This document shows positions 35,869 through 45,965 of a DNA stretch of 61,186 bases, one piece after another; positions within the stretch are counted from its first letter, which is position 1; the number at the start of each line of letters is the position of its first letter. Made by a program: the position numbers and the translations under genes. This DNA comes from Sphingobium sp. (GTDB lineage: Bacteria; Pseudomonadota; Alphaproteobacteria; Sphingomonadales; Sphingomonadaceae). Location of the stretch: the NCBI GenBank assembly GCA_022652485.1, contig JALCRK010000019.1, positions 1 through 61,186 of the forward strand, in the 5' to 3' direction. The notes below the pieces were generated by a model. The model was not told the DNA's origin, searched no databases, and saw only the letters and a program-made list of their open reading frames with translations.

Positions 35869-37298
35869 AAGGCGTCGCGACCGACATCGGCACGATCCAT
35901 TTCATCGGCATCGGCGGCATCGGCATGTCCGGCATCGCCGAAGTAATGCACAATCTCGGCTACAGCGTGCAGGGTTCCGATGTTGCCGAAGGCTATGTGG
36001 TCGAAGGTTTGCGCAAAAAGGGCATCAAGGTGATGATCGGCCACAAGGCCGAGAATTTGGGCGATGCGGCGGTGGTGGTGACATCGACCGCGATCAAGCG
36101 CGGCAACCCTGAGGTGGAGCTGGCACTGGAGAAGCGGGTGCCTGTGATCCGCCGCGCCGAAATGCTGGCTGAACTGATGCGCCTCAAGTCCACCGTCGCG
36201 GTGGCGGGTACGCATGGCAAGACGACGACCACCAGCATGATCGCGGCGCTGCTCGATGCGGGCGGGGTCGATCCCACCGTCATCAATGGCGGCATCATCA
36301 ACGCCTATGGCTCCAACGCGCGGCTGGGTTCCTCCGAATGGATGGTGGTCGAGGCGGACGAGAGCGACGGCAGCTTCCTGCGCCTCGATGGCACCATCGC
36401 GGTGGTGACGAATATCGATCCCGAACATCTCGATCATTATGGCGATTTCGACAGCGTGAAAGACGCCTTCGTCGAGTTCGTCGAGAATGTCCCCTTCTAC
36501 GGCGCGGCGATGCTGTGCCTCGATCATCCGGAGGTGCAGGCGATCCTGCCGCGCGTGCAGGATCGGCGCATCGTGACCTACGGCTTTTCGGCGCAGGCGG
36601 ACATTCGGGGCGAGCATGTGCAGCCGATCCCCGGCGGCAATCGCTTCGATGTGCAGGTGCGGGAGCGCGATGGGTCGGTGCGGCGGATCGAGGGGATCGA
36701 GCTGCCCATGCCGGGGCGGCACAATGTGCTCAATGCGATGGCGGCGATCGGCGTCGCGCTGCATATGGGCATCGCCGACGAGACGATCCGCACCGGCTTT
36801 GCGAAGTTCGGCGGGGTCAAGCGGCGCTTCACCAAGGTGGGCGAGATCGCGGTGCCGGGCGGCGGCAATGCCATCGTGATCGACGATTACGGCCATCATC
36901 CGGTTGAGATCAAGGCGGTGCTCGCCGCCGCGCGGGAAGGGGCACAGGGCCGTGTCATCGCCGTGGTGCAGCCGCATCGCTTCACCCGCCTGCGTGATCT
37001 GATGGACGAATTTCAACAGGCCTTCAACGATGCGGATATCGTCTATGCCGCGCCAGTCTATCCGGCGGGCGAGCAGCCGATCGAGGGCGTGGACAGCGCC
37101 GCGCTGGTGGCGGGGTTGAAGCGCCGGGGCCATCGCGCAGCGGCGGAAATCGGGGGCGCGGAGGCGCTTGCCGCTGCGGTGGCGGCAGACCTGAAGGCCG
37201 ATGACATGGTCGTCTGCCTCGGCGCGGGCGACATCACCAAATGGGCGGCGGGGCTTGCGGCCGCGGTGTCGGGCGAACTGGAGACGCAGGCGGCATGA
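35865..37298 (+). CDS. murC: UDP-MurNAc:L-alanine ligase
   Basis: Adds the first amino acid of the stem peptide. The N-terminal dinucleotide-like fold is [22 protein letters not shown], the ATP loop [13 protein letters not shown], and later [13 protein letters not shown] and [16 protein letters not shown] (all MurC signatures). The length is 477 aa. ATGA overlaps join it to murG and murB. Confidence 0.97.
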   Translation: MKGVATDIGTIHFIGIGGIGMSGIAEVMHNLGYSVQGSDVAEGYVVEGLRKKGIKVMIGHKAENLGDAAVVVTSTAIKRGNPEVELALEKRVPVIRRAEMLAELMRLKSTVAVAGTHGKTTTTSMIAALLDAGGVDPTVINGGIINAYGSNARLGSSEWMVVEADESDGSFLRLDGTIAVVTNIDPEHLDHYGDFDSVKDAFVEFVENVPFYGAAMLCLDHPEVQAILPRVQDRRIVTYGFSAQADIRGEHVQPIPGGNRFDVQVRERDGSVRRIEGIELPMPGRHNVLNAMAAIGVALHMGIADETIRTGFAKFGGVKRRFTKVGEIAVPGGGNAIVIDDYGHHPVEIKAVLAAAREGAQGRVIAVVQPHRFTRLRDLMDEFQQAFNDADIVYAAPVYPAGEQPIEGVDSAALVAGLKRRGHRAAAEIGGAEALAAAVAADLKADDMVVCLGAGDITKWAAGLAAAVSGELETQAA

Positions 37299-38260
37299 GT
37301 GCAGCCGCGCGCCCAAGACAAGACGTCATGACGCTGCCCACCGTGCGGGGCAAGCTCACCGCCGATGCGCCGCTCGCGCCTCTGGTGTGGTTCAAGTCCG
37401 GCGGCAATGCGCAGTGGCTGTTTGAGCCAGAGGATGTCGCGGATTTGCAGGCTTTTCTTAGCCAGCTCGATCCCGCCATTCCGGTGATGGGGCTGGGGCT
37501 GGGGTCCAACCTCATCGTGCGCGATGGCGGGGTGCCCGGTGTGGTCGTGCGCCTCGGCAAGGCGTGCGGCAAGGTGGAGCTGGCCGATGCGTACACGCTC
37601 CAATGTGGTGGCGGGGCGAGCGGCATCGCGGTATCGTCCGCCGCGCGGGACAATGGTATTAAGGGGCTGGAGTTCCTTCGCTCGATCCCCGGCACTGTCG
37701 GTGGGTTCGTGCGGATGAACGGCGGTGCTTATGGCCGCGAGGTCAAGGACATACTGATCGAAGCTCAGGCTGTGTTGCGCTCCGGCGAGATTGTGACGCT
37801 CTCCAATGCGGATCTCCATTACAGCTATCGCCATTCGGAGCTGCCCGATCAGGCGATCGTCGTATCGGCGCTGTTCCGGGGTGAGGCGGGAGAACCGGCG
37901 ACGATCCAGGCAGAGATGGACCGCATCGCCGCAGAGCGCGAGGCCAGCCAGCCGTTACGCTCCAAGACCGGCGGTTCCACCTTCAAGAACCCGCCCGGAC
38001 ACAAGGCATGGGCTCTGGTTGATGAAGCCGGGTGCCGTGGCTTGCAAATCGGCGGCGCGCAGGTGAGCGAGAAGCACACCAATTTCCTGCTCAACCTCGG
38101 CGACGCCACCAGCGCCGACATCGAGGCGCTGGGCGAGGAAGTGCGGCGGCGAGTGAAGGACAAGAGCGGCGTGGAGCTGCAATGGGAGATACAAAGAGTG
38201 GGCGTCGCTGGCCCTGAAGCACACCCCCGGCCCCTCCCGCAAGCGGGAGGGGAGGAATGA
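37295..38260 (+). CDS. murB: UDP-N-acetylenolpyruvoylglucosamine reductase with repeat-encoded tail
   Basis: A flavoenzyme that reduces UDP-GlcNAc-enolpyruvate to UDP-MurNAc. The FAD site is [13 protein letters not shown], with [21 protein letters not shown], and the catalytic serine is in [16 protein letters not shown]. The 321-aa protein ends in an unusual Pro/Gly tail ([14 protein letters not shown]) encoded by a palindrome (38231-38252). Normal MurB sequence appears to end shortly after [11 protein letters not shown]. The ATG at 37295 overlaps the murC stop; longer upstream frames lie inside murC. Confidence 0.95.
   Translation: MSAAARPRQDVMTLPTVRGKLTADAPLAPLVWFKSGGNAQWLFEPEDVADLQAFLSQLDPAIPVMGLGLGSNLIVRDGGVPGVVVRLGKACGKVELADAYTLQCGGGASGIAVSSAARDNGIKGLEFLRSIPGTVGGFVRMNGGAYGREVKDILIEAQAVLRSGEIVTLSNADLHYSYRHSELPDQAIVVSALFRGEAGEPATIQAEMDRIAAEREASQPLRSKTGGSTFKNPPGHKAWALVDEAGCRGLQIGGAQVSEKHTNFLLNLGDATSADIEALGEEVRRRVKDKSGVELQWEIQRVGVAGPEAHPRPLPQAGGEE
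38231..38252 (+). repeat. Perfect 10-bp palindrome at the murB end, overlapping the ddl ribosome-binding site
   Basis: CCCCTCCCGC (38231-38240) and GCGGGAGGGG (38243-38252) pair around two bases. The 3' arm merges into GGAGG at 38251-38255, which is the Shine-Dalgarno sequence for the ddl ATG at 38257. The same CCCCTCCC/GGGAGGGG core occurs in sufS and between atpD and atpC. Confidence 0.8.
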
Positions 38261-39180
38261 GCCGCGGCCCCTGGCATGTCGCCGTCCTCATGGGCGGCTG
38301 GTCGGCGGAGCGGTCCGTCTCGCTCACCAGCGGCGAAGGCGTGGCCAAGGCGCTGGAAAGTCGCGGCCACCGCGTTACCCGCATCGATATGGGCCGCGAC
38401 GTCGCGCAACGCCTTGCCGATGCGGCGCCCGATGTGGTGTTCAACGCGCTCCACGGTGTGCCGGGAGAGGATGGCACGGTGCAGGGGATGATGGACCTGA
38501 TGGGCCTGCGTTATACGCACTCCGGCCTCGCCACTTCGGTCATCGCCATCGACAAGCAGCTGACCAAGCAGGCATTGCAGCCGCATGGCATCCCCATGCC
38601 GGGCGGCCACGTGATCGAGAGCGAGAGCCTTTATGCGGGCGATCCGCTGCCGCGCCCCTATGTGCTGAAACCCGTCAACGAAGGTAGCTCTGTTGGCGTC
38701 GCCATCGTCACGGCGGACGGCAATATCGGCAACCCCATCGCGCGCGATGCTGCGGGGCCGTGGCAGGAGTTCGAGACGTTGCTCGCCGAGCCCTATATCC
38801 GGGGGCGCGAGCTGACGACAGCGGTGCTGGGCGACGAGGCGCTGCTGGTGACGGAGCTGCGGCCCAAATCCGGCTTCTATGATTTCGACGCCAAATATAC
38901 CGACGGCATGACCGAGCATGTCTGCCCCGCCGAAATCCCCGATGAGATTGCGCTGGCCTGCAAGGACATCGCGCTGAAGGCGCACAGGTTGCTCGGCTGC
39001 AAGGGCACCTCGCGCTCCGACTTCCGCTGGGATGATGAAAAGGGCGTCGATGGCCTCTATCTGCTGGAGGTTAACACCCAGCCGGGCATGACGCCCTTGA
39101 GCCTCGTGCCGGAACAGGCGGCGAAGCTGGGCATTGACTATGCCGAGCTGGTCGAGCGCATTGTCGAGGAGGCGTTATGA
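38257..39180 (+). CDS. ddl: D-alanine:D-alanine ligase
   Basis: An ATP-grasp enzyme that joins two D-alanines for MurF. The 307-aa protein has VAVLMGGWSAERSVSLTSG, FNALHGVPGEDGTVQG, YVLKPVNEGSSVGV, the metal-binding LEVNTQPGMTPLSLVP and the RSDFRW segment. Its Shine-Dalgarno GGAGG is partly inside the murB palindrome. ATGA overlaps join it to murB and ftsQ. Confidence 0.96.
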   Translation: MSRGPWHVAVLMGGWSAERSVSLTSGEGVAKALESRGHRVTRIDMGRDVAQRLADAAPDVVFNALHGVPGEDGTVQGMMDLMGLRYTHSGLATSVIAIDKQLTKQALQPHGIPMPGGHVIESESLYAGDPLPRPYVLKPVNEGSSVGVAIVTADGNIGNPIARDAAGPWQEFETLLAEPYIRGRELTTAVLGDEALLVTELRPKSGFYDFDAKYTDGMTEHVCPAEIPDEIALACKDIALKAHRLLGCKGTSRSDFRWDDEKGVDGLYLLEVNTQPGMTPLSLVPEQAAKLGIDYAELVERIVEEAL

Positions 39181-40169
39181 AGGGAGAGCGCATCCGCAGA
39201 GGTGGAGGCTCCGGCCGCCTGTCCGTCAAGGATGCGCCGCGCGCCGCCCGGCAGGTGAGGAAGGCGGCGACGAGAACGCCGCTGGGCCGCACGCTTGCGC
39301 GCCTGCCAGTCAGTGCCGAGGCCGTGCAGCGCGGCATCGCCTATAGCCTCGTCGCGCTGGCGCTGGCGGCGGTATGGGGTGTGGCCAGCTTTTTCGGTTT
39401 GCCGGGCATGGCCCGTATGGAGCTGGCCGAAGTTGCCGCGCACAATGGCTATCAGGTCGAAAAGGTAGAGGTGCACGGCACGCACCGCATGGACGCCAAA
39501 TCGGTATACGATATTGCGCTCGGCCAGGTTGACCGCTCGATGCTCAACGTGGATCTGGCCGCTGTCCGCGCCGATATCGGGCGCCTGCCGTGGGTGCAGG
39601 ACGCGCGGGTGTCCCGCCGTCTCCCCAATACGCTGGTGGTGGACGTGGTGGAGCGCAAGCCGAGCGCGGTGTGGCAGCATCAGGGACGCCTTGCCCTGAT
39701 CGATGCCAGCGGCGTGGTGCTGGAGCAGGTATCTCCGCAGGCGATGCCTGATCTCCCGCTGCTGGTCGGCGAGGCGGCGAACATGCAGGCGGAACGGCTT
39801 TCACGGCTGATGGAAACCGCGCCTGCCTTGAAGTCATTGCTGGCGGGGGCGACATGGGTGGGCAACCGGAGATGGGATTTGCGCTTCCAGTCGGGCGAGA
39901 CGCTGGCATTGCCCGAGGGCGATGCGCCCGCGGCGGCGGCGCTGGTGAATTTCGCGCGGCTGGATGGCGTCAATCATCTGCTGGGCCGGGGAGTGACGCG
40001 GTTCGACATGCGTGACCCAGCGAAAATGGTGATGCGGATGCCCGAAGGGCGCACGGTCCCCAATATCCCGGCGGACAATGCCGTCGTTCCGGCGCCGGGG
40101 GATGCCGCCGAGGCGAAGAAGCCCGAGGCCGCGCTGCCGCAGGCGCTCGCAAGCCGGGAGCAGGGTTGA
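39177..40169 (+). CDS. ftsQ: Cell division protein FtsQ
   Basis: A bitopic divisome protein. The basic cytoplasmic N-terminus is followed by one membrane helix near residues 56-76 (IAYSLVALALAAVWGVASFF), a POTRA domain (about 92-160: KVEVHGTHRMDAKSVYDIAL, then WVQDARVSRRLPNTLVVDV) and the FtsQ beta domain. The C-terminal 50 residues are Ala/Pro-rich. It overlaps ddl by four bases and is one base from ftsA. Confidence 0.94.
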   Translation: MKGERIRRGGGSGRLSVKDAPRAARQVRKAATRTPLGRTLARLPVSAEAVQRGIAYSLVALALAAVWGVASFFGLPGMARMELAEVAAHNGYQVEKVEVHGTHRMDAKSVYDIALGQVDRSMLNVDLAAVRADIGRLPWVQDARVSRRLPNTLVVDVVERKPSAVWQHQGRLALIDASGVVLEQVSPQAMPDLPLLVGEAANMQAERLSRLMETAPALKSLLAGATWVGNRRWDLRFQSGETLALPEGDAPAAAALVNFARLDGVNHLLGRGVTRFDMRDPAKMVMRMPEGRTVPNIPADNAVVPAPGDAAEAKKPEAALPQALASREQG

Positions 40170-40170
40170 G

Positions 40171-41436
40171 ATGGCGGCCAACGGCAAGCGCAATCTGATC
40201 GCTGTCGTCGATATCGGATCGTGGAAAATTTCCGCGCTGATCGCGGTCGTGAACGATGCGGGCGAGCTGGAGGTGCTCGGCACCGGCCAGCGCGAGAGCA
40301 GGGGGGTGCGTCGCGGCTTTATCGCGGACATGGAACGTACCGAAATGGCGATCCGCGAGACGGTGGAACAGGCCGAGCGGGTGGCGGGCAGCAATATCGA
40401 AGATGTCTGGGTAGGCTTCTCGGGTGGTAATCTGGTGAGCGACGTCGTTTCGGCCGAGCGGGTGCTGGGCGGATACCGCGTCGAACAGTCAGACATCGAC
40501 GATTTGCTCGAACTGGGGCGCGACAGCATCGATCCGGCGGGGAAAACGGTGCTTCATGCCCAGCCGGCATGTTACACGATCAACGGCAATGAGGGAGTCC
40601 GCAAACCCGAAGGGATGCACGCGGACCGGCTCGGCGTCGATATTCATGTCGTGATGGCGGACGGCGCGCCGCTCGCCAACATGGAGGCGTGCGTGCGCAG
40701 CTCCTATCTCAACGTCAACGCGATCGTCGCCGCGCCGGTGGCGACCGGCATGGCCTGCCTCAGCGAGGAAGAGCGCGATCTCGGCGTGGCGCTGGTGGAA
40801 ATGGGCGCGGGCGTGACCAATGTCTCGGTCTATGCGGGCGGGGTGCTGCTTGGAATGCAGAGCATCCCGATGGGCGCATCCGACATCACGGACGATATCG
40901 CATCCGCCTTCGGCATTCGCCGCAGCCAGGCCGAGCGGGTCAAATGCTTTTACGGATCGGCAATGCAGAACCCGCGCGATTTCAGGGAGATGATCGAGAT
41001 CGTTCCCAATGTGGCGGAGGGAGAGCGGTCAGACGGCGGCAAGATTACGCGTGCGGCCCTGGTATCCGTGATCTGCGAGCGGCTGGATCAGATCCTGTCC
41101 CGCGTCAACGAGGCGCTGACACAGCTCGGCTTTGGCGCGCCGATGGGCAGGCAGGTCGTGTTGACCGGCGGCGGCGCGGAGATGAAGGGCATTGCGGATT
41201 ATGCGCAGGGCGCTTTGGGCCGCACCGTGCGCATCGGCCGGCCGCGTGGCCTCACCGCGCTCCCCGAGGCGCATGGCGGCCCAGCCTTTGCAACCCTTGT
41301 TGGCCTTGCGCTCTACGGACATGTGAAACCGCTCGACATCGGCGCTCCCGGTAGCGGCGGCGGATTGCGGGGTCCGGGCAGCGGAAAAGGTGGCTGGTGG
41401 CACCGGTTGAAGCACGCCGTGCGCTCCAGTTACTGA
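40171..41436 (+). CDS. ftsA: Cell division protein FtsA (FtsZ membrane anchor)
   Basis: An actin-like ATPase that tethers FtsZ to the membrane. Motifs: VVDIGSWKISALIAVV near the N-terminus, ALVEMGAGVTNVSVYAGG (phosphate 2), VLTGGGAEMKGIADYA (adenosine) and a C-terminal amphipathic membrane helix (GGWWHRLKHAVRSSY). The ATG at 40171 follows GGGAGCAGGG; longer upstream frame belongs to ftsQ. The length is 421 aa. A 148-bp gap, the largest within the cluster, follows before ftsZ. Confidence 0.96.
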   Translation: MAANGKRNLIAVVDIGSWKISALIAVVNDAGELEVLGTGQRESRGVRRGFIADMERTEMAIRETVEQAERVAGSNIEDVWVGFSGGNLVSDVVSAERVLGGYRVEQSDIDDLLELGRDSIDPAGKTVLHAQPACYTINGNEGVRKPEGMHADRLGVDIHVVMADGAPLANMEACVRSSYLNVNAIVAAPVATGMACLSEEERDLGVALVEMGAGVTNVSVYAGGVLLGMQSIPMGASDITDDIASAFGIRRSQAERVKCFYGSAMQNPRDFREMIEIVPNVAEGERSDGGKITRAALVSVICERLDQILSRVNEALTQLGFGAPMGRQVVLTGGGAEMKGIADYAQGALGRTVRIGRPRGLTALPEAHGGPAFATLVGLALYGHVKPLDIGAPGSGGGLRGPGSGKGGWWHRLKHAVRSSY

Positions 41437-41584
41437 TGTCGCGACGCGTGGACACAAAAAATGGTTAAAAAGAGGGTGAATTGCTGCGCCATCTCGTGCA
41501 TGAAGCAAGTGTGAAACATGAATTCGCGTCGCGCGAGCGACTTTATGGATTTTAGGGTTGGGGAAAGGCTCAGGGAGCGAACAT

Positions 41585-43051
41585 ATGAGCATCGAAATTG
41601 GACCGCCGCTCGTGGATGAACTGAAGCCGCGCATCAGCGTGATTGGCGTGGGTGGCGCAGGCGGTAACGCCATCGCCAACATGATTGCCGCGCAGGTCGA
41701 GGGCGTCGATTTCATCGTCGCCAATACGGACGCGCAGGCATTGAATGCCTCGCCCGCCGAGCGTCGTATCCAGCTCGGACCGCGCATCACCGAAGGGCTT
41801 GGCGCTGGCTCCCGTCCCGAAATCGGTCGCGCTGCGGCCGAGGAAACGATGCAATCGGTCGAGCAGGCGCTGGAAGGCGCGCACATGGTGTTCATCGCCG
41901 CAGGCATGGGCGGCGGCACCGGCACCGGCGCGGCCCCTGTGATCGCCAAGACCGCGCGCGAGAAGGGCATCCTCACCGTAGGCGTCGTCACCAAGCCGTT
42001 CACGTTCGAGGGTACGCGCCGCGCCCGCTCCGCCGAGGCGGGGATCGAGGAGCTGCAAAAGCATGTCGATACGCTGATCGTCATTCCCAACCAGAACCTG
42101 TTCCTGGTCGCCAACCCCAACACCACCTTCAAGGAAGCGTTCCTGATGGCGGACGAGGTGCTGCAGCAGGGCGTGCGCGGCATCACCGACCTGATGGTCA
42201 TGCCTGGCCTCATCAACCTCGACTTTGCCGACGTGCGCTCCGTAATGGGCGAGATGGGCAAGGCGATGATGGGCACCGGCGAAGCCGAAGGCGATGGCCG
42301 TGCGCTTGCCGCCGCCGAGAAGGCGATCGCCAACCCGCTGCTCGACGGCGTGTCGATGAAGGGTGCGAAGGGCGTCATCGTCTCGATCACCGGCGGCGAG
42401 GACATGCGTCTGATGGAAGTCGACGAAGCCGCGAACCATATCCGCGAGCTGGTGGATCCGGACGCGAACATCATTTGGGGCAGTGCGTTCAACGACAATC
42501 TCAACGGCAAGATCCGCGTCTCCGTGGTCGCGACCGGCATCGAGAGCGAAGGTTCGAGTGCCGGCTCCTCGCAGCCGTTCAGTTTTGCCGCCCGTTCGCA
42601 GCCCGTGGCCACGCCGGTATCGGCGGAAGCCGCGCCTTCGGCCGCCGCCGAAGCGCCGCGCATGTTCGATGCGCCGACCCAGCCCGATGCCGCTTCGGAA
42701 GAGGCGATGGATCTGGGCGGCGCCGAGATTGTCGAGGAAGTGGAAGCCGAAGTGGTGGAGCCGCAGCCGGTTCCGCCGGTCGCGCCAGCCGCACCCGTCG
42801 CGCGTTTTGACGATATCGACGGCAATGACGAGCTTCTGCTGGGTGCGGAAACGGCGGTGCAGCCGGCAAGCGCTCCGCAACCCGCTCCCGCGGCGCCTGC
42901 CGCCGCCGCCAAGCCCGCGGGCACATTGTTCGAGCGCATGTCCGGTCTGTCGCGCGGCCTCGGCAGGGGACAGAGCGCGGACGATGAGGATGACGACGGC
43001 CCGACCGTCACCAAGTTCCCGCAATTCCTCAATCGCCAGGGCAACCAATAG
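41585..43051 (+). CDS. ftsZ: Cell division GTPase FtsZ
   Basis: Tubulin homologue forming the Z ring. The GTP signature GGGTGTG is at 109-115 ([15 protein letters not shown]), with N-terminal [12 protein letters not shown] and T7 loop NLDFADVR. The globular domain ends near residue 320; a long Ala/Pro/Glu-rich linker leads to the conserved C-terminal peptide ([10 protein letters not shown]). The ATG at 41585 is preceded by GGGAG and preferred to an earlier GTG/ATG-like start nine codons upstream. The 148-bp leader suggests its own promoter, but I see no full CtrA box there. Confidence 0.97.
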   Translation: MSIEIGPPLVDELKPRISVIGVGGAGGNAIANMIAAQVEGVDFIVANTDAQALNASPAERRIQLGPRITEGLGAGSRPEIGRAAAEETMQSVEQALEGAHMVFIAAGMGGGTGTGAAPVIAKTAREKGILTVGVVTKPFTFEGTRRARSAEAGIEELQKHVDTLIVIPNQNLFLVANPNTTFKEAFLMADEVLQQGVRGITDLMVMPGLINLDFADVRSVMGEMGKAMMGTGEAEGDGRALAAAEKAIANPLLDGVSMKGAKGVIVSITGGEDMRLMEVDEAANHIRELVDPDANIIWGSAFNDNLNGKIRVSVVATGIESEGSSAGSSQPFSFAARSQPVATPVSAEAAPSAAAEAPRMFDAPTQPDAASEEAMDLGGAEIVEEVEAEVVEPQPVPPVAPAAPVARFDDIDGNDELLLGAETAVQPASAPQPAPAAPAAAAKPAGTLFERMSGLSRGLGRGQSADDEDDDGPTVTKFPQFLNRQGNQ

Positions 43052-43060
43052 GAGTTGATC

Positions 43061-43109
43061 GGCCCGCTGGAGGGGGCGGGCCGGAGCGGACAAGAGGGCT
43101 GTCCGCTCC
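43061..43109 (+). repeat. Tandem perfect hairpins after ftsZ
   Basis: GGCCCGC (43061-43067) pairs with GCGGGCC (43076-43082), and GGAGCGGACA (43083-43092) pairs with TGTCCGCTCC (43100-43109). The stems are adjacent and lie between ftsZ and the TPR/SPOR gene. There is no T-run; they may mark the 3' end of the division-cluster transcript. Confidence 0.6.
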
Positions 43110-43149
43110 CGCTGACGTTATGACTGACAATAACATTCCGGGAAGAGCC

Positions 43150-44739
43150 ATGAGGCCGGTTTCATTGACGCGACATCTGCCCTTTGCGGCGCTTGCGCTG
43201 CTCGGGGCTATCGCGCAGCCATGCGGCGCGCTGGCCCAGACAGCTGCGCCCTCATCGCAGCTGCAGTTGCAGCCCACGGATGCGGGTACGGCGCTTGCTA
43301 CCGCGATGACACGGCTCGCCGCCAGCCCGCGGGATGTCGATGCGCTCATCCGGGCGGGTGAGGCATCGCTGGAGCTGGAAGACCCGCGCTCGGCGCTGGG
43401 GTTCTTTGGCCGGGCTGACGACGTCACGCCAGACAATGGCCGGGTGAAGGCCGGGCTGGGGCGCGCGATGCTACAGCTCGATCAGGTCGGCGACGGTCTG
43501 CGGCTCATGGAGCTGGCGGGCAACCTCGGCTACAGCGACTTCGGCCTGCTGGCGGATCGTGGCCTCGCGCGGGATCTCGCCGCCAATCAGGCGGGCGCTC
43601 AGGCGGATTATATCGCAGCGCTGCGCTTCAACCCGAACGACCAGAAGGTAATCCGTCGGCTCGCGGTGTCTTATGGCATTGCCGGGCAGGTCGATCTTGC
43701 CGAAAAGACGATCCAGCCGTTGCTGTATAAGAGCGACCGCGCGGCCTGGCGTGACAAGGCCTTCATCCTCGCGATGAATGGCCGGACGAGCGAGGCGGTG
43801 GGCATATCGGGCAAGGTGATGCCCACGCAACTCGCGACCGCGATCAAGCCCTATCTGGAGCGGATGGCGATGCTCAATCCGGCGCAGCGCGCGGCCGCGG
43901 TGCATCTGGGCCGTTTCCCGCCGGGGCTGGTGAACGTGCAGATGGCGTCCAATGGCGCGTCGCCACCACCGCAGGAACGTGTATCGCAGGCAAGCCCACC
44001 GCCGCCGATGCCTGTTCCCGAGGAGGCGACGCCTCCTGCCAGAACCGTTGCCTCGGCACCTCAGGCGCGGCCAGCCCCGCCGCCAGCCGCCAAGCCCGCC
44101 CCGGCATCGGCAGCGCCGCAGGCTCGTGCCTCGGGCACGCAGGTGGCGATCGCATCTCCGGCCTCGCGCCCGGTTCAGGGGCCGCCCGCGCCGCCGCAGG
44201 AAGCGCAACGTGCCGTTTCGCCGCCGCCTGCCCCCGTACCCCCGCGTCCTGCCACACGACCGGGAACTTCCACGCGAACGCTGGCCGACATCATGGCCGA
44301 GATCGAGGTGCCGCAGTCTGAGTTGAGGCCAACTGCCGCCGTCGATCTCAACGACCTTGCCGCATTGAAGGCGGCCAAGAAGAAAGCCGAGGCGCTGGCC
44401 GCCAAGAAGAAGGCGGAGGCTGAAGCCAAGGCCAAGGCGGACGCGGAGAAAAAGCGCCTTGCCGCCAATCCCGCCCGCTATTGGGTGCAGATCGGCACCG
44501 GCAAGAACAAGTCCGCGCTCGCCTTCACGCTGAAGCGGATGAAGAAGGAGCATGACGCGCTTGGCGGAAAAGACGGCTGGTCCGCGAGCTGGGGCGCCAC
44601 CAATAGGCTCATCGTCGGCCCGTTCAAGAACCTCGACAAGGCCAAAGCGGTGGAGGCGGACCTCAAGAAGGCGGGCAGCGACGCCTTCGTCTGGCGTTCC
44701 GACGCGGGTGAGGAAGTGGAAGCCCTCGGCGGGAACTGA
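43150..44739 (+). CDS. Exported protein with TPR-like and SPOR domains
   Basis: A 529-aa protein with a signal peptide (MRPVSLTRHLPFAALALLGA, cleavage near ALAQ), TPR-like helices at about 45-215 (ALIRAGEASLELEDPRSALG, GLLADRGLARDLAANQAGAQ), a long Pro/Ala-rich linker, a Lys/Ala/Glu-rich helix (about 405-445) and a C-terminal SPOR domain (ARYWVQIGTGKNKSALAF to VEADLKKAGSDAFVWR). The ATG at 43150 is chosen because GGGAAGAG precedes it; an ATG ten codons upstream lacks a ribosome-binding site. It probably acts at the septum in the periplasm; position after ftsZ supports this. Confidence 0.87.
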   Translation: MRPVSLTRHLPFAALALLGAIAQPCGALAQTAAPSSQLQLQPTDAGTALATAMTRLAASPRDVDALIRAGEASLELEDPRSALGFFGRADDVTPDNGRVKAGLGRAMLQLDQVGDGLRLMELAGNLGYSDFGLLADRGLARDLAANQAGAQADYIAALRFNPNDQKVIRRLAVSYGIAGQVDLAEKTIQPLLYKSDRAAWRDKAFILAMNGRTSEAVGISGKVMPTQLATAIKPYLERMAMLNPAQRAAAVHLGRFPPGLVNVQMASNGASPPPQERVSQASPPPPMPVPEEATPPARTVASAPQARPAPPPAAKPAPASAAPQARASGTQVAIASPASRPVQGPPAPPQEAQRAVSPPPAPVPPRPATRPGTSTRTLADIMAEIEVPQSELRPTAAVDLNDLAALKAAKKKAEALAAKKKAEAEAKAKADAEKKRLAANPARYWVQIGTGKNKSALAFTLKRMKKEHDALGGKDGWSASWGATNRLIVGPFKNLDKAKAVEADLKKAGSDAFVWRSDAGEEVEALGGN

Positions 44740-44742
44740 GCC

Positions 44743-45903
44743 ATGCCAGCGCCGCTTGAGTCCTATGCCTGCCTGCCGGAGACGAGCCGGGGGCGGCTTT
44801 ATCCCGAGCCGGGTGGTGAGACGCGCGGCCCGCGCAACGTGTTCCAGCGCGACCGGGACCGGATCATCCACTCGATCGCCTTCCGTCGCCTGCGCCACAA
44901 GACACAGGTGTTCATGGCGCCCGATGGCGATCATTACCGCGTGCGCCTCACCCACAGCCTTGAGGTCGCCCAGATCGGCCGCACGATCGCCCGCGCGCTG
45001 GGGCTGAACGAGGATCTCACCGAGGCGCTCTGCCTCGCGCATGATATCGGCCATCCGCCTTTCGGCCATGCGGGCGAATATGCGCTGGAGGCAGCGATGG
45101 CGGAAGCGGGTGGGTTCGATCACAACGCCCATTGCCTGCGCGTGCTGATGTTGCTCGAAAGCCCTTATCCGGCCTTTCCGGGCCTTAATCTGAGCTGGGA
45201 CATGCTGGAGGGGCTGGCAAAGCATAATGGTCCGATTCTGCGCTCCACCTGGGCGATGGCGGAGCTTGATGCGCTCTATCCGCTGGAGCTGGAGAGCTGG
45301 CCGAGCCTTGAGGCGCAGGTCGCGGCGATCGCCGACGACATTGCCTATGACAATCACGACATCGACGATGGTCTGCGCGCCGGGATGCTCTCCCTGGACC
45401 AGATATGCGAGGTGCCGCTGGTGGCGGAGGGCTGGGCGCGGGTTCGGGCGCGCTATCCCGATATCGCGGAGACACGGCTGTTGCGCGAGCTGATCCGTGA
45501 CCAGATCGGGGTGATGGTCAACGATGTGATCGAAACAAGCCGCGGCGCGATTGCGGCTTCCGGCGTGGAAAGCGTTGCGGATGTACGCGGGGCGGGCAGG
45601 CGGCTGGTCGGCTTTTCCGATGCGTTGGCGGAGGAGGAGCGCACGCTCTCCCGTTTCATGTACGCGAACCTCTATCTGCATGGCTCGCAGCAGGCCGAGG
45701 CGGAGCGCGCACGCGTGATCGTTTCCGGGCTTTTCGCGGCTTATCAGGCCGATCCGGCGCTGATGGGCGAGAACTGGCGCAGCGGGCTGGCCGAAGGTGA
45801 GCCGGAACGCAGCCGCTATATATGCGACTATATTGCGGGAATGACCGATCGCTATGCCGAACGGCAATATGAACTTATCCACGGGAAGTTGCCGGCAGCC
45901 TGA
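44743..45903 (+). CDS. dgt: dGTP triphosphohydrolase homologue (HD superfamily)
   Basis: A 386-aa HD-domain hydrolase related to dGTPase, controlling dNTP levels. The metal ligands are H71 (RLTHSLEVAQIG) and H100-D101 (LAHDIGHPPFGHAGE), with a further Asp in IADDIAYDNHD. N-terminal RNVFQRDRDRIIHSIAFRRL is typical of the bacterial dGTPase type 2 group. It starts three bases after the SPOR gene stop. In many alphaproteobacteria dgt sits next to argS; here it is about 28 kb away. The exact nucleotide preference is not readable. Confidence 0.92.
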   Translation: MPAPLESYACLPETSRGRLYPEPGGETRGPRNVFQRDRDRIIHSIAFRRLRHKTQVFMAPDGDHYRVRLTHSLEVAQIGRTIARALGLNEDLTEALCLAHDIGHPPFGHAGEYALEAAMAEAGGFDHNAHCLRVLMLLESPYPAFPGLNLSWDMLEGLAKHNGPILRSTWAMAELDALYPLELESWPSLEAQVAAIADDIAYDNHDIDDGLRAGMLSLDQICEVPLVAEGWARVRARYPDIAETRLLRELIRDQIGVMVNDVIETSRGAIAASGVESVADVRGAGRRLVGFSDALAEEERTLSRFMYANLYLHGSQQAEAERARVIVSGLFAAYQADPALMGENWRSGLAEGEPERSRYICDYIAGMTDRYAERQYELIHGKLPAA

Positions 45904-45965
45904 TTGACAGGCGCAGCGCTTTCCGCGAAGGCAGGTCTGTCTCCGCGGCGAGGATTCGGCGCGGG

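Noticed and set aside
41437..41584. A CtrA site upstream of ftsZ
   Set aside because: TTAA near 41464 is followed after seven bases by GTGA, not TTAA; only a half-site is present, too weak to annotate.
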